Assembly: GCA_049999805.1 (NCBI GenBank)
Contig: JBNGIO010006109.1
Span: 18,537 to 82,536 of the forward strand
Length of the DNA: 64,000 nt
Direction: 5' to 3'
DNA from: Folioceros fuciformis
Taxonomy: Eukaryota; Anthocerotophyta; Anthocerotopsida; Anthocerotales
Positions 54,849 through 64,000 of the stretch are shown here, one piece after another. The notes under the pieces were generated by a model, which had not been told where the DNA came from, searched no databases, and saw nothing but the letters and a program-made list of their open reading frames with translations. How positions within the stretch are numbered: the first letter of the stretch is position 1; every line of letters begins with the position of its first letter. The position numbers and the translations under genes were made by a program.

Positions 54849-57134
54849 TTAAGTCTTTTTCTTTGCCACAACTTTTGGAAAGCACGACAGCCGACTGAAT
54901 ACTGGGCCAGGTTTAGGCAATTCCCCATTCACAAGGGTTTTGGTGTACACCTCCCTGCAGTCGTGTACAACTTCCTTGGCATCCTTTCTTGGAATGCCCT
55001 CACGAAGGGCCACTACTTTCTCCACAACTTCTGGTGGACAATCGGGATGATTGCGAAGAATGTTGGTATACGCCATGGTAAAAGCGTCGACACTTTCAGC
55101 GGATGCTAGCTCTCTCAGCTCCAGCAGCGGCATGAGGGTAGTGTGAACTTGTGCCTCATCAATGAACCGCTTGAAGAAGTCGGCCAATTGCTCTTCATCT
55201 ACAATCATCCTGGCAAGAGTTTCCTCTTTGATGTAGTTCCTCTGGGTCAAGAGGCGGTCAGCGTAAACCACGACCGTCTCTCCTAGACATGCCTCAGCGA
55301 ACTGCAAGAAAGGCTTCTCCTCCAGGAACGTCTTCACATCTCCAAAATAATCACCATAGGTTGCAACAAGGTACTCAGTAACCGCTCCGTCATACCACTC
55401 TTTCAAGTGAAGCTTAGACACTAACTCCTTCACGCCAGGGTCTTCAAAGATGATACGGACCGTGCACTGCACAGCGGACTTGGTGAGATCCAAAAAGCCC
55501 TGGCAGGTAGCCTCAAAACTGATCTGATCATCATACTCAGAACCAAGATGCTCCTTTATATTGATACCGAGATCCCTGGCCAAGGCATGGCAGCGCACGT
55601 TGTTGTTGATCATAGCACAGAGCGACTCCAGACCTAGTTGTGCCACAGGCTCTAAAAGCCTCTGCCCGAGCGCAGCCTGATAACCACTCAACACCTTGAT
55701 AACAGCAGCAGCGATCTTGAAAATCATCACATCCGTGCTGTTCTGTTCCACATGATGCACCTGCTCGGTGAGGATGCCGAAAAGATCCACAGCCGCGGGT
55801 GTCCACAGCTTCCCGTCTTCTGTCACCTTAGGAGCCGTTGTCTTGTCCGCTTCCAGAATGTTCTTATACCATTTCTCCATGGTTTCCTGCATTCTTTCCA
55901 CGTAGACCGCCATAAGAGGCTCCATGCAACCGCTTTCACCACACACCTGCGCCAGTTGCTCGTCTACTCCAAGGTTCACCAGTTGCACCTGATACTGCAC
56001 CACCCACGCAGTTACCTTCAAGATCTCAATGTTCGATAGCTCTTTTGCCCTGTCGGCAAGCTTCCTAAGCATCTGGATGAAACGCTCTGTATATAGCTGG
56101 ACCATGAGGTGTAAGATGTCGTACCGAGGGGGAAAACAGGGAGCCGCAAAGTCGTAGATATCAGGCAACTCGAGGGAAATGGCAGTGGCTTCTGCCAAAG
56201 CAGCCTTCAGATCCTTCTCCATGACGAGCTTGGTCAGAAGACAGTCAAATCTGGCTTCCACTGCCAGCCTGATTTTCTCGTAACATATGTCTTTGAAGCC
56301 CCTTCTACCCACCACCGGCTTCCCAGACGTACTTGCCCTGGCGGCAACACTCGTCCGCTTCGCCAATTCAGCTAGCGCGGCAGCTGAAGACGCCTTCCGA
56401 CTGCCTCTGGCTCCCGAGATACCCGCAATCGGCTGCTGTCCAGCATCCCCAGCCGCCTCTGCAGCATCTTCTTTGTCCGCCAGCTCTTCCATTTCAACCA
56501 CCTTGAGTGCACGAACGAGCGTCTGCGGACTCTCTTTAGCAAGCTTCAGAAAGTTCCCGATATGACCCCAAAGCGTCTGCTCAAACTTCTCCCTCGTCAC
56601 ATTTACTTCCTCAAAGTACTCCGTCAGCTTGCTGGATTCCTCCTTCCTGGAGGAGGCTGCAGCAAGCGCAAACCTCCTCTTCCCCTCGAGAGCGGACAGC
56701 CTCTCGTAAGTCCTCACCAACTCCCGGTCGTCCGACAAAGACGCTCGGGCTGCTGCAGCCTCCACGGAGATGGACATCATACCCTCCACATCCTGAAGCG
56801 TCACCGCGATGTTATTCCTTGCGTAGCTCAGCAACTTGATTTGCTCATGGTGTTCGATCAATTTCTGAGTCTCTCTGCACAGCTTATCGATGCGGCCAAA
56901 ATCATCCCCAATCTGCGCCACGGTAATCTGAGCCGCCTTCAGCTGCTCGACACCAGCCCTGGCGTGCTCCACGAGCGTCATGACATCGGCACTGAGCTGC
57001 GCATCGTTCGCCTGCAGACGCTGCGCGTAATCGGATCGAATGGAGGCAATGTTGGTGAGGGAGTCCGGCAGCGGCAGAAGCTTCAACACGTCCCGCCTTG
57101 CCGATTCCTTGGCTTCCACTCCCTCATCTTGCAT
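54849..57134 (-). CDS. SEC6: Exocyst complex subunit SEC6, intronless
   Basis: SEC6 is one of eight exocyst subunits that tether secretory vesicles to the plasma membrane. The 761-residue product aligns end to end with Arabidopsis SEC6 as I recall it: [19 protein letters not shown] at the start, then [163 protein letters not shown] and [14 protein letters not shown] at the end. The start is the ATG at 57132-57134; a GTG two codons up is not needed. No intron is present, unlike most neighbours. The ATG lies 132 bp from the APC4 stop on the same strand. Confidence 0.95.
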   Translation of the reverse strand: MQDEGVEAKESARRDVLKLLPLPDSLTNIASIRSDYAQRLQANDAQLSADVMTLVEHARAGVEQLKAAQITVAQIGDDFGRIDKLCRETQKLIEHHEQIKLLSYARNNIAVTLQDVEGMMSISVEAAAARASLSDDRELVRTYERLSALEGKRRFALAAASSRKEESSKLTEYFEEVNVTREKFEQTLWGHIGNFLKLAKESPQTLVRALKVVEMEELADKEDAAEAAGDAGQQPIAGISGARGSRKASSAAALAELAKRTSVAARASTSGKPVVGRRGFKDICYEKIRLAVEARFDCLLTKLVMEKDLKAALAEATAISLELPDIYDFAAPCFPPRYDILHLMVQLYTERFIQMLRKLADRAKELSNIEILKVTAWVVQYQVQLVNLGVDEQLAQVCGESGCMEPLMAVYVERMQETMEKWYKNILEADKTTAPKVTEDGKLWTPAAVDLFGILTEQVHHVEQNSTDVMIFKIAAAVIKVLSGYQAALGQRLLEPVAQLGLESLCAMINNNVRCHALARDLGINIKEHLGSEYDDQISFEATCQGFLDLTKSAVQCTVRIIFEDPGVKELVSKLHLKEWYDGAVTEYLVATYGDYFGDVKTFLEEKPFLQFAEACLGETVVVYADRLLTQRNYIKEETLARMIVDEEQLADFFKRFIDEAQVHTTLMPLLELRELASAESVDAFTMAYTNILRNHPDCPPEVVEKVVALREGIPRKDAKEVVHDCREVYTKTLVNGELPKPGPVFSRLSCFPKVVAKKKT

Positions 57135-57266
57135 CTTCACCGACAGAAGGATCCCCGAGCCTCAAAAAAGAACTGAGTCCAAGAAAGCCCCTCTCCTGTT
57201 CCTTGGCAAAATCTTGACGACTCCCTCCCTTACCCCAGCAATGTGACCAACAGCATCCAATATTTC

Positions 57267-59552
57267 TCAATCCGTGTCTTCATCCTTCTCTTGCTCATCC
57301 TCCTCCAGATCATACAACAGCGCCCGCCGCTGCCCGGCAAACACACACGCCAGCCCTCTGGACGCGCTGACAGCCAGCGGCGCAACCGCCTCCGGTTGCG
57401 CCACAGCCCTAGCCTTGCCGTCCTTGAGCCCGACCGACACAAACGCCCCCGCCGAAGAGCACATGTGCAGGAGATCCGGGGATCCAGAGGGGACGGGAAT
57501 CCGCGCGAAAGGCAGCCCGTCCAGGCTCAGAAGCAGGAGCCAGGCCTGCCTGGCTCCGTCTCCGCCTACCGCCTTCCTCTCGGCCACCAACAGGATGAGC
57601 TGCTGGTTCTTGTAAAGCGATAAGTCGATGCAGCAAAGCTCTCCTCCCAGACACACGGCTACCGCATCAACATAGGCGGCGTCGGCCCCCTGGCTCCTGC
57701 TGCACCCGAATCCCCTCATGATCCCCACGGCACAGGGCGCACCAGCAGCGCTCGACTCCACCTCCATGTTGAAGCAGATGTAGTCCTGCAGCTTCGCCTG
57801 CCCCCTCATCCCGCCCTCCTGTTTCACCTCGAAGTACATGTGCGACAGCGGAGGGCCCCTGCCGTCCCTACACGCTCCGCACAACAAGACGCTGCTCCGG
57901 GCGGGGAAATTCGGGGACATGGCCTTCGGTGGCGTGGAGAAAGCCTCCAGGCACCGCTCACACAAGTCTTTGATCTGGTCGAAGAGCGTCCTCCTAAGAA
58001 ATCCCTTGTCCTGGAACCCTCCCACCAGAGCCAGCTCCGCCACCCTCAACTCTTCCTCCTCCTCCTCCTCTTCCTCTCGCTGCAGCTCGCCACCAGCCGC
58101 AAGCTGGGGGCCCACCACGTCCTTCAGGAAGTGGGTCCGCAAGAAAGAAGCCACCACGGCGGGCTCCACCGGCGGCGGCGGATCCCCCTGCGGTACAGCC
58201 TCGTTGTTCAGCTGGTAGAGCGCCTTGGTGAGCCAGGCGAGGAAGAGCCGGAAATGGGCTGTGGCGTCCACCACCATGAGCAGCACCCGCTCGACATGCA
58301 CCATCACCATCCCGGCGGCATCCACCGCCCGCTCCATCACCTCCTCCTCCAGCCCCACGCTCCGAAAGCGTTTCCCAGACCGTGACAGCGCCAGCAGCTC
58401 CCCAAGCCGGAACGCGATCATCTCCGCCGCGGGCTGCAGGTGCTCCGCAACCACGACGTGCATCTCCCGACCCACCGCCTCGAAACTCTTCGAGAGGCGC
58501 TTAAGCCCGGCCTCGCCCACAGAGGAGGCAAGGAACTGGTGCAGCCCGGACCCGGCCGCGCCCCCGGCCAGCAGGCTGAAGAGCTCCTCCTGCGGGCTAG
58601 CCGCGGACCCGTGGTCCGCCAACAACGCACCCAGCCCCTGGAACTTCTCCCTGAAGCCCCCCACGGCGTCCGCCCAGTGCTTCCGCATCACAGCCACCGA
58701 CGCATGCAGCACCTCCAGCAGCTCGTCCACTCCAGACGTCTGTAGCGCAACCTGCCGGAGCTCCCGCCTCCGGTCCCCGAGCAGAGCGGTGTCCACGGCG
58801 ACGCCGTGCATCGCCCTGTCGCTCCCCCCCCGGCACAGCACCGTGAGGTGCCGGAGGTCTGGGGAGAGCGCCACCCGGAGCACGGCTGGCTCCCGGATCC
58901 CAGAACAGAGATGGCGGACGTCGAGGCGGGCCAGGAGGAACACCCCGAACGCGCTGAGGCAAATGACGCCACGCTCATCTCCACTCACCAGGACGCTGAG
59001 CCGGCGACGGTGCAGAGCCCGAGTGCCGGCCCTGGAGGTGGAGAGAGAGGCGTCGTCCCCAAGGGCCCCGACTAGGTCGAAGGAGGGCGCCGCCCCGGGC
59101 ATGGGAGGCGGGCGGGGCGCGGAAGGGAAGAAGCGCGGGGTGCGGTCCTGGAAGAGCATAGGGTAGAGGGCGTCATCGAGCTGTGCTACCTCCTCTGTCC
59201 ACTGCAGACACTCCACAGCGGCTTGGTGGACGCGCACGGTGCGCAAGAGCTCGCCGTTCTCCACGTCGTGCAGGGAGATGGCGCCGCTGTCGTGGCCCAC
59301 AGCCAGGGCCTTCCCGTCGGGCCGCCAGCAGATGGCAGTGGCTCGCCGCTCTGGGGATATCGCCCACAGCCTCTGCCAGTTGAAGCGGTGCACGATCAGC
59401 TGATGCTCTCGCGTCACCATCGCTAGCAGATCCTTGTCCACATTCCATGCCGCCACGTCCACGGCGCCAGACAGCGGCTTGTCCAGGAGCAGCGTGAAGT
59501 GCAGTCCGCCGTCCTCGTTCCCGCCCGCCGCTTCCTCCTCCTCCTCCGCCAT
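57267..59552 (-). CDS. APC4: Anaphase-promoting complex subunit 4, intronless
   Basis: APC4 is a scaffold subunit of the APC/C ubiquitin ligase that drives anaphase and mitotic exit. The 761-residue product begins with an acidic stretch, then AAWNVDKDLLAMVTREHQLI, VHRFNWQRLWAISPERRATA and ICWRPDGKALAVGHDSGAIS followed by LHDVENGELLRTV, the WD40-like start typical of APC4. LSVLVSGDERGVICLSAFG and a long helical middle region follow. The end is acidic (EEDEQEKDEDTD). The chosen ATG is at 59550-59552. The coding DNA is very GC-rich and shows no intron. It is divergent from the FAD oxidoreductase gene, with 146 bp between the two start codons. Confidence 0.93.
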   Translation of the reverse strand: MAEEEEEAAGGNEDGGLHFTLLLDKPLSGAVDVAAWNVDKDLLAMVTREHQLIVHRFNWQRLWAISPERRATAICWRPDGKALAVGHDSGAISLHDVENGELLRTVRVHQAAVECLQWTEEVAQLDDALYPMLFQDRTPRFFPSAPRPPPMPGAAPSFDLVGALGDDASLSTSRAGTRALHRRRLSVLVSGDERGVICLSAFGVFLLARLDVRHLCSGIREPAVLRVALSPDLRHLTVLCRGGSDRAMHGVAVDTALLGDRRRELRQVALQTSGVDELLEVLHASVAVMRKHWADAVGGFREKFQGLGALLADHGSAASPQEELFSLLAGGAAGSGLHQFLASSVGEAGLKRLSKSFEAVGREMHVVVAEHLQPAAEMIAFRLGELLALSRSGKRFRSVGLEEEVMERAVDAAGMVMVHVERVLLMVVDATAHFRLFLAWLTKALYQLNNEAVPQGDPPPPVEPAVVASFLRTHFLKDVVGPQLAAGGELQREEEEEEEEELRVAELALVGGFQDKGFLRRTLFDQIKDLCERCLEAFSTPPKAMSPNFPARSSVLLCGACRDGRGPPLSHMYFEVKQEGGMRGQAKLQDYICFNMEVESSAAGAPCAVGIMRGFGCSRSQGADAAYVDAVAVCLGGELCCIDLSLYKNQQLILLVAERKAVGGDGARQAWLLLLSLDGLPFARIPVPSGSPDLLHMCSSAGAFVSVGLKDGKARAVAQPEAVAPLAVSASRGLACVFAGQRRALLYDLEEDEQEKDEDTD

Positions 59553-59698
59553 CGTCGTCGCCAATGAAGCGACTCAGAAGACCAGTCCTCCTCAGTTGAT
59601 TGCATTTGCCACTCACACCGTCTTCCAACTAAAAAAGGGCCAACAACCCACAGAAGAGATCGAATTTGTCCTCGGCTCTATCCCTGGACATTCGTAAC
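59553..59698. promoter_or_regulatory. 146-bp bidirectional promoter interval
   Basis: The start codons of APC4 (minus) and the FAD oxidoreductase (plus) are 146 bp apart, so both promoters and 5' UTRs must overlap or lie inside the genes. No TATA box is obvious. The inference rests on spacing alone. Confidence 0.5.
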
Positions 59699-62028
59699 AT
59701 GTCGCAATTTGGATGCGCACAGGGGAGCCTGTGGGGGCTGGCGGTCCCCGTTACCTGCCCGTTGCAGGCCAGGGCCACCGTGCGGCAATGCCCTTCTTCG
59801 CAACTTGTGCGGGCCATGTCCGTTGCTTCCAAGGATGGACTTCGGAGGTACCGGTTTGCTCTACCTGTTACGTGTGCTGGTCCGGTGGACTGGCTGGCCG
59901 CTGGAGGCGTGCTGAATCCCTATCGTTTTCCAGGTTCGCGGTTCTCGGGGCAGGGTTTGCAGGGGTGTCCGTGGCATGGCATCTGTTGCAGGTCAGCTTC
60001 AAAGCAGTATGTGGAGGGTGATGATGGTGGATGACGAAGTGCACTGTCCCCGTGACATCCAAGCTGACATTGGTGGACTTGGTAATGCAATGCAGCACAC
60101 AACTGCAGCAGCTCCAGTCTGTGTTGAGTTGTACGACGAGGGAGGGATAGGTGCTGGAGCTTCGGGTGTCTCCGGGGGTTTGCTGCACCCCTACAATCCA
60201 CAAGGTTCCTACCTTTCCCACTGCTCTCGGGTACGTTGAAGTGCACTTCGTTGTGCCTTCCCTGATTCGGTGACAAGATGGTGATGGTGCGTGCCGACAA
60301 TGCGTGCTTCTCTTTTTCCTTGGGTGTGTGTAGGTAGTCTTTTGTGGAAGGGAGCCGAGGGTTTTGCCGCAGCATTGAAACTTATCGAAGTTGCCGAGCT
60401 ATACAGCAGGGGGCTTGCTGAAGACGAGCGCTCTGAGAAACCGGGCCCGGCTGTTGCAAGTGAGCCCATCGCCTGGCGAAGGTTCGCTTCGAAATGAGTC
60501 CAAGCCGTCTGCATAGGTAGCTGGTGTACGTGGCTGGCGTAAGTGTCGTTCAACAGGCCGTGATGCCCTCGGTACATGCTGCAGGGGAATTGTGAGACCT
60601 GCAATTTTGGAGAAGCATGCAGCAGGCTTTAGAAAGGTGTGACGAGAAGGGGCTTTGCGTCACCAATGATTCACGACGTGGAGGTTGTAGCCCTACGGCT
60701 GTCAGTCGGAGATTTCCAAGCTCACTTTGGTTGGGGCGGAATTCTGTGCAGAACGTGAAGCCAAGCAGTGGGCAGGGTGTGCTGTGCCTTGATAGCAAGT
60801 CCTTGGAACGTCTGGTGCCTGGGCTTCGTGTCCCTACAGAAGATCGTATTGCCCTGCATATGCCACTGGGTATAAATGTACATCCGGAGCGTTACCTTCA
60901 GGTTTGGATCTGTACGAGCTTAGCGGTGGGTGCAGGTTATGCAAACGTGGCTTCATTCCCAGTCCTTGGTAGCTGATAAGCCGCTGTGGGGTAAACTTCA
61001 AATGTGCTGCAGGCCCTGTGGCTGGCGTGTAGACTATACAGCAAGAAAGCTGAAGCCTCGGGATGTGTGGGGACTCAGGCACTGCTCCATCAGGAAAGCA
61101 TACAGAATCTCTCAAGTCTTGCAGGTCATCATCAGTGCGCATCATCATGGCCCTGTCATGACCTGAATTAGCACTTCTTCTGGCATCTAACGAAGTGTGG
61201 TTGTGTTCCGCACAGGACGATTTGAAGCAGTCGTTGTTTGTGTAGGAGCAAGGGCTTCTCTTTTACCGGAACTGGCGGGCAAGCTGCCCATTTCATTTTG
61301 CAGAGGCATTGTCGCGGATTTACAGAGTCCAGCATCTGTCAGGCATAGTTCTCATCCGTTTCCACCTTTGGCTTGCCGTTCCTTTCATGGCTTTTTGAGC
61401 TCGTGCACTTTCGGCTTGTCACTCATGTCTGGGTAGCCTTGGATGCGTGGCAGTTAACATACTAGTAGCAGTCTTAGCGCAGAGATGATACGCCGGCAGA
61501 CATACAATCTCATGGCATGCCTGTAGCAGGGAGGAGCACCCGGAGCAGACACCAAGCATATTAGCGAACACTTGGCTAGCGGTTCAAGGGCGGAGAAATA
61601 TGGTTATGGGTGCAACCAAAGAATGGGGCCCCACTCATCTGTCAACTCGCCTTTCCCTGGCAGAAGCCACCGATGCATATGATGTCCTGGTTCAAAAGAC
61701 CAAAGTTTTCTACCCGCTAATCTCAAGATGGGAGGTGCTGCAAATGCGAGCAGGCGTTCGTGCGATGCCACCACGGACGCACATAGGGGCTCTTCCTTTA
61801 GTGGGTTGCATCGACAAGTGGGTGATGCCCTCCAACAGCTCAGATGACATGCGTACGAAGTTTTGGTTCTTCGGAGGTTTGGGAGCCAGAGGTCTGGTGT
61901 ATCACGGTCTGATAGGCGAGCAGGTAGCACAAGCCGTGGTGACTTCAAATGCCGCTTCGGTCTTTGTGGAGTGTAGGCAGTGGATTGATGCTGATCCAAC
62001 TCCATCTATGCCCAGAAGGGTTGTTTAG
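59699..62028 (+). CDS. FAD-dependent oxidoreductase (DAO family), organelle-targeted
   Basis: Exon 1 (59699-59847) encodes a Ser/Arg-rich transit-type N terminus, MSQFGCAQGSLWGLAVPV. Exon 2 (59934-59991) joins in phase to give the Rossmann motif RFAVLGAGFAGVSVAWHLLQ. Later exons encode VELYDEGGIGAGASGVSGGL with LHPYNPQG, LWKGAEGFAAALKLIE, LCLDSKSLERLVPGL with LGINVHPERYLQ, and AVVVCVGARASLLPEL with CRGIVADL. The last exon carries RAGVRAMPPRTHIGALPLVG and FGGLGARGLVYHGLIGEQVA, the C-terminal FAD-binding pattern, and stops at 62026-62028. Plants have one such D-amino-acid-oxidase-like protein (At5g48440 type). Substrate is unknown. Middle exon borders are approximate. Confidence 0.82.
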
Positions 62029-62529
62029 AGCTCAAGGATACTCTTAGATCTGCACGTTGTATGGGCTGAGGCGCTTTGAGCCTTAAATCGTGGTTATCTA
62101 AGAGATACATTTGTAAGGGTGGAGGAGCTGCCGAGATCCGTCACGAGTGTGCCACACTTCCTGGAGAGTAAAGTTCGGACATGCCTGCGAGCCCAGTGAT
62201 GGAAATGAAAGTTAGAGTTTAGCAAGATCTTTTCGAAAAGGAGAGTTATAAGATGAACGACGTGGACGACAGAATCCAAACCTGCGCGGGCGAACCCACA
62301 TGATTTCTAGACATGCCCGATAACCACTCCGGTACGTCCACTCGAAGGACAATTAGAATTAGTTGTATAAAAATAAGAACTCCTTTGCCACTCCAGCATG
62401 GCCCTCCTTCCCCGTGCAGTTAATTGAGTAAGCAGGCGCGAAGATTGCCGACAGGAGAGTTGCATTCCTTGCGCAATTCAGCAGCGGGAAGGTGGCCATG
62501 TGGTGGCAATTCGTGAGACACACGCAGTG
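62029..62529. other. Intergenic between convergent genes
   Basis: Probably holds the 3' UTRs of the FAD oxidoreductase and the GT34 gene. Nothing else recognised. Confidence 0.45.
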
Positions 62530-64000
62530 CTAGAGAAAATGGAGGCCAGAGATGGGCTGCACACGGTGGGTGGCGAGATGAAGATGCTCCATGCCCGCCA
62601 GGGCCAGAAGCTGCTGATCCGCGAATCCGTAGGCTCGGTTGAATTGCTTGGTGCAGGCCTTGGAGGAGGAGGAGGCGTACTCCCCGGAGCAAATCTTACA
62701 GCCGACGAAATGCGTGACGAAAGGCCACACATCCTGCTCATTCTTGCTGTCGACTAGATTGCCCTGGGCCTCCCACTTGTCGTACTTGTCCACCAAAATC
62801 TGCCAGTAGCCGTGGAGGTAGTATCGCAGCTCCAGGTAGACTCGGAAGAAGTCGTCCTGCGTTCTGTTCCTGTCCGTCACCACCTTGTTCTCCCGCAGCA
62901 GGTACACCAGCGCGCTCTGGTCGTCCGCAGGCCAGCTCTTGGGCCGGGTGGGCAGCTCTGCGTTCAGCTTGGTGCGTATGGCGAGCTCTTTCGCCGGGTC
63001 GCCCATCTGGATCCACCGGTCGAAGAAGTCGAGCGTGAAGTCGCAGTTCTTCATGAGGAAGACCCCGGCGTTGATTCCGGTCCAGTCGGGGTTGTCACCA
63101 TACACCTGCACCCACACACACGCGTCGCATTCCCACGTTCATTCCATGGCGGTCCAGGTGAGGGAAGTCGGTGCATCGTTCTACTTTATCTGCACAACCC
63201 AAGCGAAGGCAAGCCAAGGCAAGCCGACAACGTTGGCGAGGCGGTTAGCAGCAGAGCTAGCTAGCACTTCTCCCACCACACAACACCACACCACACCAGG
63301 CCGGCGCTTGCACCCGCAGAGCCATGGCACCAACAGCACGGCGTGAACAGAGGCCGGGAACACGGCTTCCTTACGAAGCGCCAGAAGCCAGGCGGTGCAG
63401 GGGCAACAAAGGCGCGAACCATACCCACCTTGTCGTCGAAGCCGTGGAAAACCATGCGCTTCCCCCACTTGTCGTAGTCTGTGAACGGGATCTCGAAGGC
63501 CATGTCGGTGAACATGGCGTCCCCGTCCATCCACATGAACCACGGGATGTCCGGGAACGTGAGCATGAGCTTCTTGAGCAGCCTGTACCTGGCCCACGTC
63601 CCGGGCATGCTCTCGTCCCAGACCTCCAGACTGTACCACACCTTGCAGCCGTGGAGGTTGCAGTAGTCCACCTTGTTCTTGTAGCTCTTCATGAGCATGT
63701 GGGAGCCCTCCATGGTCTGGCACCCTGTGGGCCGCTCCGCCGTCACCAGCAAGAAACGGATAGGCGCCTCCCCGTTACGCTGCAGCGCCGCCCTCTGCAT
63801 GGAGCGCGTCTGCTGCTGCATCGCCATCGCCCTGGCGCTCATGGTAGCCGCCTTGCTGTACCGTCTCCCTCTCCCGAGCCCGGACTCGCCATACGCATCC
63901 CCATCCCCGCCCCCGCTACTTCCAACCAGCACCCGCCTCCCGGACGCCTCCTCGTCGCTCTCGCCCGAGTTCACAAAACACAAAAACACAGTACACGACA
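62530..64000 (-). CDS. GT34 glycosyltransferase (xyloglucan xylosyl- or galactomannan galactosyltransferase type), cut at window edge
   Basis: Two exons, 62530-63105 and 63429 to beyond 64000, join in phase at DDK|VYGDN. Golgi type II enzymes of this family add xylose to xyloglucan or galactose to galactomannan. Visible motifs: RFLLVTAERP, YCNLHGCKVWY, WARYRLLKKLMLTFPDIPWF, the metal-binding DxD in WMDGDAMFTDMAFEIP, WTGINAGVFLMKNCDFTLDF, ADDQSALVYLL, YYLHGYW and WPFVTHFVGCKIC. The frame is open to the window end, where VFLCFV is probably the tail of the membrane anchor, so a few dozen N-terminal residues are missing. The linker after the anchor is Gly/Ser/Arg-rich. The acceptor sugar cannot be told from sequence. 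Confidence 0.9.

Larger units (their letters stand above)
53665..55010. repeat. Diverged direct duplication across the SQS/SEC6 gene ends
   Basis: Copy A is about 53665-54285 and copy B about 54336-55010. TACGCCTGACACAGGAA with the following exon and intron is at 53670 and again at 54341 (offset 671). GAAAGGGCATG followed by TTCCACTC-like sequence recurs in the middle. The 3' coding end of SEC6 is at 54849-55010, with a decayed copy at 54131-54280 (offset 729). The change of offset reflects indels. Confidence 0.8.

Noticed and set aside
56562-57176. Plus-strand frame of 204 codons
   Set aside because: It is a shadow of the SEC6 coding strand; SEC6 homology is unambiguous.
58225-59166. Plus-strand frame of 313 codons, Ser/Arg-rich
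   Set aside because: Antisense shadow of the very GC-rich APC4 gene.

Overview
The window is nuclear DNA from a plant, most likely a non-seed land plant (bryophyte- or lycophyte-like). Evidence: genes are split by many short introns of roughly 70-200 bp with GT-AG borders; there are two organelle-type pentatricopeptide repeat (PPR) genes, one built from about ten near-identical PLS blocks; and recognisable plant families occur, including a chloroplast mitoferrin-like carrier, a germin-like cupin, dynamin-related DRP4, F-box SKIP24, plant SEC6, a GT34 glycosyltransferase and a peroxisomal SDR ending in SKL. The clade below 'plant' is inferred. There are no bacterial-style operons, and no CRISPR array, rRNA or tRNA gene was recognised.

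Layout. 1-2.6 kb: no gene recognised. 2.6-3.8 kb: mitoferrin-like carrier (+). 4.1-4.3 kb: 38-bp tandem repeat with an assembly gap. 4.5-7.3 kb: DRP4-like dynamin gene (+) with an in-frame TGA and a damaged splice donor. 7.3-13.9 kb: gene-poor, with one zinc-knuckle ORF (-) and AT-rich degenerate tandem repeats. 14.0-17.3 kb: P-class PPR gene (-). 18.5-19.8 kb: DeSI/PPPDE peptidase (+). 20.7-21.8 kb: SKIP24-like F-box gene (-). 21.8-24.6 kb: repeat-rich DNA with an LTR-like block. 24.7-25.9 kb: peroxisomal dienoyl-CoA reductase-like SDR (+). 26.1-29.6 kb: FGGY sugar kinase (-). 30.4-31.0 kb: germin-like cupin (-). 32.7-36.8 kb: PLS-class PPR gene (-), head to head with a UPF1/IGHMBP2-type helicase at 37.4-40.6 kb (+). 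40.7-42.6 kb: SKA3-like kinetochore gene (-). 44.2-44.9 kb: unidentified nuclear-type protein (+). 45.8-47.5 kb: probable plastid membrane protein (+). 47.7-50.5 kb: DUF179/AlgH exons and RING-CH exons (-). 51.4-53.9 kb: squalene synthase (+). 54.8-59.6 kb: SEC6 and APC4 (-), both without introns. 59.7-62.0 kb: FAD oxidoreductase (+). 62.5 kb to the end: GT34 glycosyltransferase (-), cut by the window edge.

The genes are unrelated housekeeping and organelle genes rather than one pathway. The most informative oddities are: a diverged direct duplication spanning the convergent squalene synthase/SEC6 gene ends, in which each copy kept one gene's real 3' end and lost the other; the lesions in the DRP4 gene; three of four assembly gaps flanked by the same sequence on both sides, which implies unmerged overlaps; a gap that removes the Walker A region of the helicase; and a possible RING-CH/AlgH composite gene. 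Exon coordinates below were derived by hand from splice signals, reading phase and recalled family sequence, with no transcript data.
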